Source: Solea solea (taxonomy: Eukaryota; Chordata; Actinopteri; Pleuronectiformes; Soleidae). Taken from it: DNA of 64,000 nucleotides. A program made the position numbers and the translations under genes. Of the stretch, positions 58,545 to 64,000 are shown piece after piece. Numbering within the stretch: position 1 is the stretch's first letter; each line of letters opens with the position of its first letter. The notes under the pieces are model-generated. The model ran no database searches. It had not been told where the DNA came from and was given only the letters and a program-made list of their open reading frames with translations. The DNA lies in contig NC_081150.1 in NCBI RefSeq assembly GCF_958295425.1, forward strand, positions 12,089,001-12,153,000, written 5' to 3'.

Positions 58545-60359
58545 ATATATTCCAAATGTCAGATGTGGATGGTTACTAAACTTGAAGGGCCAAAACAGTC
58601 TGCTTTGGGAGAGATTGATTCTCTGTGTGCAGCCAGCCTGTGAAATTACCCCCTTCAGTAAAAAAAAAAAAAAAGAGTACTTGAAAAGTACGCAAGGGAA
58701 AAAAAAAGTCTTTTAGTCTGGGTTGTTAAATGTGACCTCTTAAAGAAGAACACTTATAGACACTCTCTTAACCTTATATTTTTATGTTTAGAGGTATAAA
58801 ATAAAAAAAAGACCTTTTCCATCGCTTCGATGACAGCAAAATAAGCTACATTTCAAGTCTGACCAAATACATATGTTAATGCCAACTTCCCCTGATAGAG
58901 AACAACCCAGTTACTTTGCACAGTGTGTAATGAACAGCATGGGCGGGAGAAAATTAAAAGTGAACAGGCTGCGCCTGCTTAATGCATCCTTGGAGAAATG
59001 TGCAGAACAAGACGGAAAGGAATGACTGTGTAACATTTTGACTAGGTTGATAAAGTAGCCTGGAGTGTTTGCAGCCAGCGGTGGCGAGTTCAAAGAGGCG
59101 TTAAGTGGCTCATTAATGGACACCAGTGTCCTCATCTGTCAAGTCTGGGTTCCATTTGTGTAATGTGTGTGTGTGTGTGTGTGTGTGTGTGGCTTTACAT
59201 GATCTATGTGCATCTATTCCTGCCTCCACTAATGGTCGGGAATTTACCAATACTTCAACACAGACATCGTTACATTACTAAAAAACAGCTGCTAAAATGG
59301 AGTAGGACCCGATTTAAAGCGGTGACATTTAAGCTCACATGCATGCAGTAACACGCACGCGCGCACACACAGAGACAGACACACACTGAAGCTCCACACT
59401 GCGGCAGAACCTGATCGATTAGGATCACCGTGTTAGCATTGCAGATGGCCATCATGTGAAGGGTATCATGTGGGAATCAATCACGGTAACGGCATTCCAC
59501 CTTCGGAGATTCCACCGGGATAAGACCGCTCAAATCTGATGGGCTGTGGGCTTTGGCACTCCAGAGCTTTGCTTGTCACAATATTGATTTAGAAATAATT
59601 ACCCAGACTGCTTAGTGATTCCTTGCATGTTTGCCTGTATCCTGCCCCTGCCTCCTTCCTGCACACCACTGCAACAAAACCAGCCCTTGTTTTTACCTCT
59701 GATTATGTGCAGCAAACATAATCTGTTTTTTAAAAACAGCTGGAGCGGTTGTATCCCTCCCGCAGTGTTGAATAACTGAGACACTACCGAGTCATTTCCA
59801 TCTAAGTGGGTAGGTTAGCATGCAGAGTATGATTGACAGCCACAAGCCCACATTATAAAAACACATTATCAGCGCCAACTGATAAGTGATTGCCTGTTTT
59901 ATGTTCCCCGCCTCCAAAAGTCACCAGAAATGCCTTTCAATTTCAGATATAAGGACTCCCCCGTTGCCTATTGCTCAGCTCAAAACCTGAGAATTACAAA
60001 TGCTTGGCAACACCACACACTCTGTAATTGCAACTTTGGTCACAAAAAAAAGCTACATGAGCTTCCCCGCGCACTACGACAGAAGGATGCTGCCGAGACC
60101 CGGGGTTGTAAATCATTTGATTTTTACTGAGCTGTACCTGGCAATGTCCAACAGTTTTATGAGAACGTTACAGGGTAGCAGCACCATCTGTAAGACCTGT
60201 TCTATGTCATTACAGTCACAACAGCAGCTTAAAGAACTACTTCATGACAGGAAAACGAAGCATGTGCAGCAGGGCAAGAAAAACACGGACAACATATCTC
60301 TACCACCACGGCTTCAGCGGTTCTTTGGGCAGATTTGCTCCGTTAGGAGATTTTGATCA
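58539..60359. other. Unique spacer with (TG)n
   Basis: A14 run near 58661-58674. (TG)n at 59164-59191. 59800-59905 is non-repetitive and possibly conserved. No gene. Confidence 0.5.
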
Positions 60360-60510
60360 AGAGTCCTTGTAGCCCATCTGGCATAATGGCTTAGCGGGGT
60401 AAATGATTGGGGTACATGCTGATTTTAAATGCCCTAATAGCACTAGATCATATAAGTCATCGCCACTGCCCAGCTTTAATAGACTAATTATGGCTCTGTG
60501 CAATACAGGA
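60360..60510. promoter_or_regulatory. Candidate conserved non-coding block
   Basis: Unique sequence with GGCATAATGGCTTAGCGG, TTAATAGACTAATTATGG. Ends just before a (CTG)7 at 60539-60559. Confidence 0.27.
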
Positions 60511-60538
60511 GACAGCGACCGAGCACATTCTCCCTCTT

Positions 60539-60559
60539 CTGCTGCTGCTGCTGCTGCTC
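60539..60559 (+). repeat. (CTG)7 trinucleotide repeat
   Basis: Seven CTG units followed by an A-run. No credible reading frame. Confidence 0.88.
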
Positions 60560-61299
60560 TGAAAAAAAAAATCAATTTCTCATATGCGCTCTGCTGTGTT
60601 GGAGCCTAAATTAGAGATGAAGAACACCGTAATCCCCTTAAAACATCTCACCAGACAGGTAGGGGTGATTTCAGACTCTGTGCCTGAAAGGTTCTTCTCT
60701 GCTTTTAACAGAAACAATGTGCCACTCAGACAACACCCACTGTAGGAGAGACTGAAATGAAAGATGAATAGTGGGTGCCTTTTCATCTGAGAATTCTACT
60801 TCACAAAATCTAATTTTGAATCGAAATTTGCCAGCTGATTAAAGAACAGCATGACAAAAAAGATGGAAAACACAATAGATATTCACCACATTTAAATGCA
60901 GCATCACCATGTGAGAAACATTTCAGGAATACATTGTCCAACGAGAACATTCTTATGGACTCTGTGACTCTCAGGCGTGTTGGCTGCCCAAACAGAGAGA
61001 AATGATTTTGAATTTTTGCTAAATTAGAGAGCGCTCCTCCACCAGACGCTCTGCATGTCGTATTTACCGCATACACACATCTAATAATCAGTGTGGAGGG
61101 GCCAGGGAATGCATCCCAGACCTCTTTGTACACAGCCTACCATCGTTGTATGGCAGAAATATTTCTGATCAGCGTGACATTCCTCTTTTGCCCTCAATAC
61201 ACAAAACCAGAGTTTCATATACGGGTGGGGGGGGGCTGTGTAGTCAAAATTTTCCACTTGAAATTCACAATTCTCTTTGAACTCCACACACCATGACCA
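60560..61299. other. Unique spacer
   Basis: G9-G10 run near 61226-61235. No gene. Confidence 0.5.
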
Positions 61300-61990
61300 A
61301 AGATTAAGCGGCGACTCGCGGCTCAGCTAAGGACACAGAGAATCCATTTCATGAGTTATGCAAATTCTCATAAAGTATTCCTTTAGTACAGCTCAAGCGC
61401 TTTTAAGAATGATTTAACTTCAATAAGTTTACTTTCAAAACCATAGAGGTGTCGTTAATAAAATGAAATGTCTCTTTGGTTCTTCTTCCCCGAGAACAAA
61501 AGGATTTGATTTTCCACAAATCTGCACCGAAACTCTTTTTTGACACCATTAATCATTCCCGTCATAAAACCTTCAGCGTGCCTCGGCCAGGTTTGGTGAG
61601 AACAGCAGTTGCGGTTGAAGTTATCTGGCAGCGCCGAGCTAACGCCCCTGCAGTGTAATATAACCGAGTCAACATGTTCTCTGGAAGCAGCCTCGTCGCT
61701 CCTCTCTTCACAGTGAGCCGTATTTACTGTATCTGATTAACAAGCCTTTTCATTGGAGCGGCACCTCCTCTGCTGCCCCGGTGACTTAACCCGGCAAAGT
61801 TAATGACCACATCTGTGCAAACACACGGTAGCTAAACGCTCAGCCCAAACAAAGCTTCGGGCCAATTTCCTTCCACTGGGCTCATCTCTCTTTTAACCGA
61901 ATTCTCTTCGCTCTTTGGTAATAAGATGTGGCGACGCCGGCAGATGGCTGCTTAACCTATGATATGGAGTAAGCAGGAAATCACCGTCAG
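61300..61990. promoter_or_regulatory. Candidate conserved non-coding cluster
   Basis: Nearly 700 bp without simple repeats. Octamer TTATGCAAAT at 61356-61365, CTGATTAACAAGCC near 61733, and TTTTAACCGAATTC near 61892. Resembles a cluster of conserved elements. Untested. Confidence 0.3.
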
Positions 61991-62029
61991 GCCTTCAAAA
62001 TAAAACTCCACTGGCCCACTGAGCTCAGA

Positions 62030-62780
62030 CATAAACAATCAACTATAGAGGTACAATACTTATTCCAAGTTCATCTATACGACACAACAGAGGCTTTAAC
62101 TGTGTCCTTATCTGATTTATCACAATCAATGCTTCATTATTGGTAATGTGAAATCGGCCCAGGGGGAATATTTTAACTATTTATACCACAATCTTGTAAC
62201 CTGACTACTGGCATGAGCTGGTCAAATGAAGAATTGTGATTGTCAGATGTGATTAACTGGAAAACGGCTGCAGAAAATGTTTGTTTACATTAGTAATTAA
62301 TCATCCACCTGCAATTTGTAACCACAGAAAATGCCCTCTCGGATAAATGTTCACTGATATTATTAAAATATCTGTTGTTTCTGACAGCCATGTTATTTAA
62401 ATGATTAAACTGCTGCCAACACTGGAGTTGATTTATTTCCTTTCAATTCATTAACGGACTTGTATATTTATTATTTATAAATGAATCTGTTACGTTAACG
62501 GATGCCATGCACTGTTTGTTCCCGTTGGCAGCGTAGATGTTGCTAATCACTGGGTATTTGAAATGATAAATATTGGATAAATGGAATATTTACCATTATA
62601 TTCATGGATATTTACCATTGACCTGCTGATATTGAGTACCACAGCACTGGGACACTGACTGTCGTGCCCGGTCAACCTCCAATGTGACAAAGTAGGCCGA
62701 AATAGAATTGTTTATGTAAATTACGGTGGAATTCTTCAGTAGTTAGCTGTAGGCGAAGAAGAACCTCCACTGGCAACATT
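62030..62780. promoter_or_regulatory. Long AT-rich conserved-element candidate
   Basis: The most enhancer-like stretch in the window: about 750 bp, AT-rich, without microsatellites. FOX-type TGTTTAC at 62282-62288, TAGTAATTAATCATCC near 62290, and ATATTTACCATT twice between 62586 and 62618. It lacks open frames of any length. The conservation claim is inference. Confidence 0.38.
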
Positions 62781-63239
62781 TGAATTACATTAAGGTTGTC
62801 AGGAGGGGACGAGGAGAAGGAGCGGTACATGCAAACCTCCCCCCGTGTGCTTATATGACATCAGCAGGGGAGATTTGCACAAAAAAATAAAGACCTAACA
62901 AAAAAAACGTGTTCCATCTTGCAGGTTTGACGGTTAATTTAAAAGTCACTGGAGAGCAGGAAACGATGGAGCAGCGTCAGGCTGTTAGCTGTTCATACAA
63001 ACCATCACAGCCACTCTCAGGCACTATTTTTCCTGTGGTTGCATGAATCAAAGTAGTGGACATCGTACGCTGCACTGCTACGGTCATCGACAGTTTTGAC
63101 TTTTTACTTTCAGGACCTTACAACCTAAAGGGACGATGATACAAATCATCCACCATTTAAACTCATTTTATGTACACCGAGTGTCTCCAAAAAAGATTAC
63201 AAGGCATTCTTACAGCCACAGAAGTCCCGCGGCCTTTGT
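62781..63239. other. Unique spacer
   Basis: A7 runs near 62881 and 62900. No gene or repeat recognised. Confidence 0.5.
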
Positions 63240-63490
63240 CTAAACCTTTTAATCAGGGAAAATTACTAACACACTATTAATTATTAACAAAAAGCTGTCC
63301 TTTCTATTTGCAGAGCAGAATGAATTAGCCTGCAAGTGCTAAAAAATCTGTCGTTTGGGTAATTAATCACAAAGGTAGCGTTGGCAAATTTGCACAGAGG
63401 AGACTGAGGACTGAGGCTACTGCAGTCCTGAGTCCAGCATCTGGCGTGAGTCGTACAAGATAATGACATTAGCATTTTAAGTGCAGAGGA
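63240..63490. promoter_or_regulatory. Candidate conserved non-coding block
   Basis: Unique sequence with CACTATTAATTATTAAC, GGTAATTAATCACAAAGG and CTTTTAATCAGGG homeodomain-type cores. Untested. Confidence 0.3.
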
Positions 63491-64000
63491 CCTCACTGTC
63501 TCTTAATAGGTTGCAGCATTAGTCTAAGGATCTTGTTCACGATGAACAGATTGCTGTGATCTTCATTTATCCGGGGATTTTTCTTCAGATTTCTTTCAAA
63601 AATAAAATGATTCACTTCCCAAACTTGCATACTATGCAAATGAGGTCGAACCACCTTCACCAACGGCAAGAAACTAAATTTAAAATGAATCCCAATACCC
63701 GTTTATCGTCCTGTCAACCTCTGCACCAACGTAAACAGTTGCCGTTACCTTGACATATGTTGAGTGATCCGCGCTGACGCGGCTTGCTCTACATCATGTC
63801 AGGCAGTGGTGATATAAATGCAGACACGCCGCCATCTGAATTTAGGATTAGCCGTGTCTGTGCTCTGCAATCAAGAGGCAGAAAAGGGGTGTGGGGGGCG
63901 GGTGTGGGGGGGCAGACACGGAGCACCGAGCTGAAATACTAACAAGTGTTTTGCGGCGCTCTGCTCTCACATCGTGACTCGTTTGCTCCCAGCGGGGTTT
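63491..64000. other. Unique end of window, G-rich near 63.9 kb
   Basis: Octamer ATGCAAAT at 63634-63641. A G-rich stretch at 63885-63912 has G4 potential. CpG density rises slightly toward the end, but no gene start is visible. Confidence 0.45.

Overview
The window looks like vertebrate nuclear DNA, most probably from a teleost fish. I infer this from four things. It has many (CA)n, (TA)n and (GA)n microsatellites. It has SINE and LINE-like tails of a kind I recognise as widespread in fish. It has several hAT-like and TTAA-flanked non-autonomous DNA elements. It also has an intact eukaryotic type II tRNA-Leu gene with internal A and B boxes. There are no operons, Shine-Dalgarno sites or dense long ORFs, so a prokaryotic or phage reading is excluded. 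The species cannot be fixed from the sequence alone.

I found no supportable protein-coding gene in 64 kb. The longest open frames are either microsatellite translations (around 13.2-13.7 kb) or fall within chance expectation (165 codons on the minus strand at 38.5-39.0 kb). The one confident gene is tRNA-Leu(UAA) at 734-816. The most reasonable reading is a gene desert or a very large intron. Many non-repetitive blocks rich in homeodomain, POU, FOX, SOX and TCF-like motifs resemble the conserved non-coding elements that surround developmental regulators. Conservation itself could not be tested here.

Layout. 0-7 kb: tRNA, two SINE copies (1.2 and 3.3 kb), and an enhancer-like stretch with a strong CTCF-like motif (2.48 kb). 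7.1-7.5 kb: an almost perfect fold-back MITE between TTAA duplications. 8.8-9.7 kb: enhancer-like cluster. 12.4 kb: truncated hAT-type element. 13.2 kb: (TA)/(TACA) tract. 14-18 kb: enhancer-like blocks, a (GA)n tract and two 16-base C runs. 19.7-22.0 kb: nested repeats, including a complete 655-bp hAT-like element with a perfect 8-bp target duplication and an internal E-box minisatellite. 24.1 kb: minus-strand SINE tail. 25.9-30.2 kb: enhancer-like block, a CpG-rich block with a possible first exon, CRE palindromes and a 22-base G run. 33.4-35.7 kb: full-length SINE with an 11-bp target duplication and two copies of one DNA-element family. 36.9-41.9 kb, 44.9-47.1 kb, 50-55.5 kb and 60.4-63.5 kb: the densest non-repetitive, enhancer-like sequence, interrupted by microsatellites, of which the longest is (TA)34 at 58.47 kb.

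The mobile elements sit between the regulatory-looking blocks rather than inside them, which fits (but does not prove) selection on those blocks. No new defence, biosynthetic or mobile system is visible. The observations most worth checking are the nested hAT insertion, the fold-back MITE, the tRNA lacking a nearby T-run terminator, the CRE and octamer excess, and the enhancer-like clusters.
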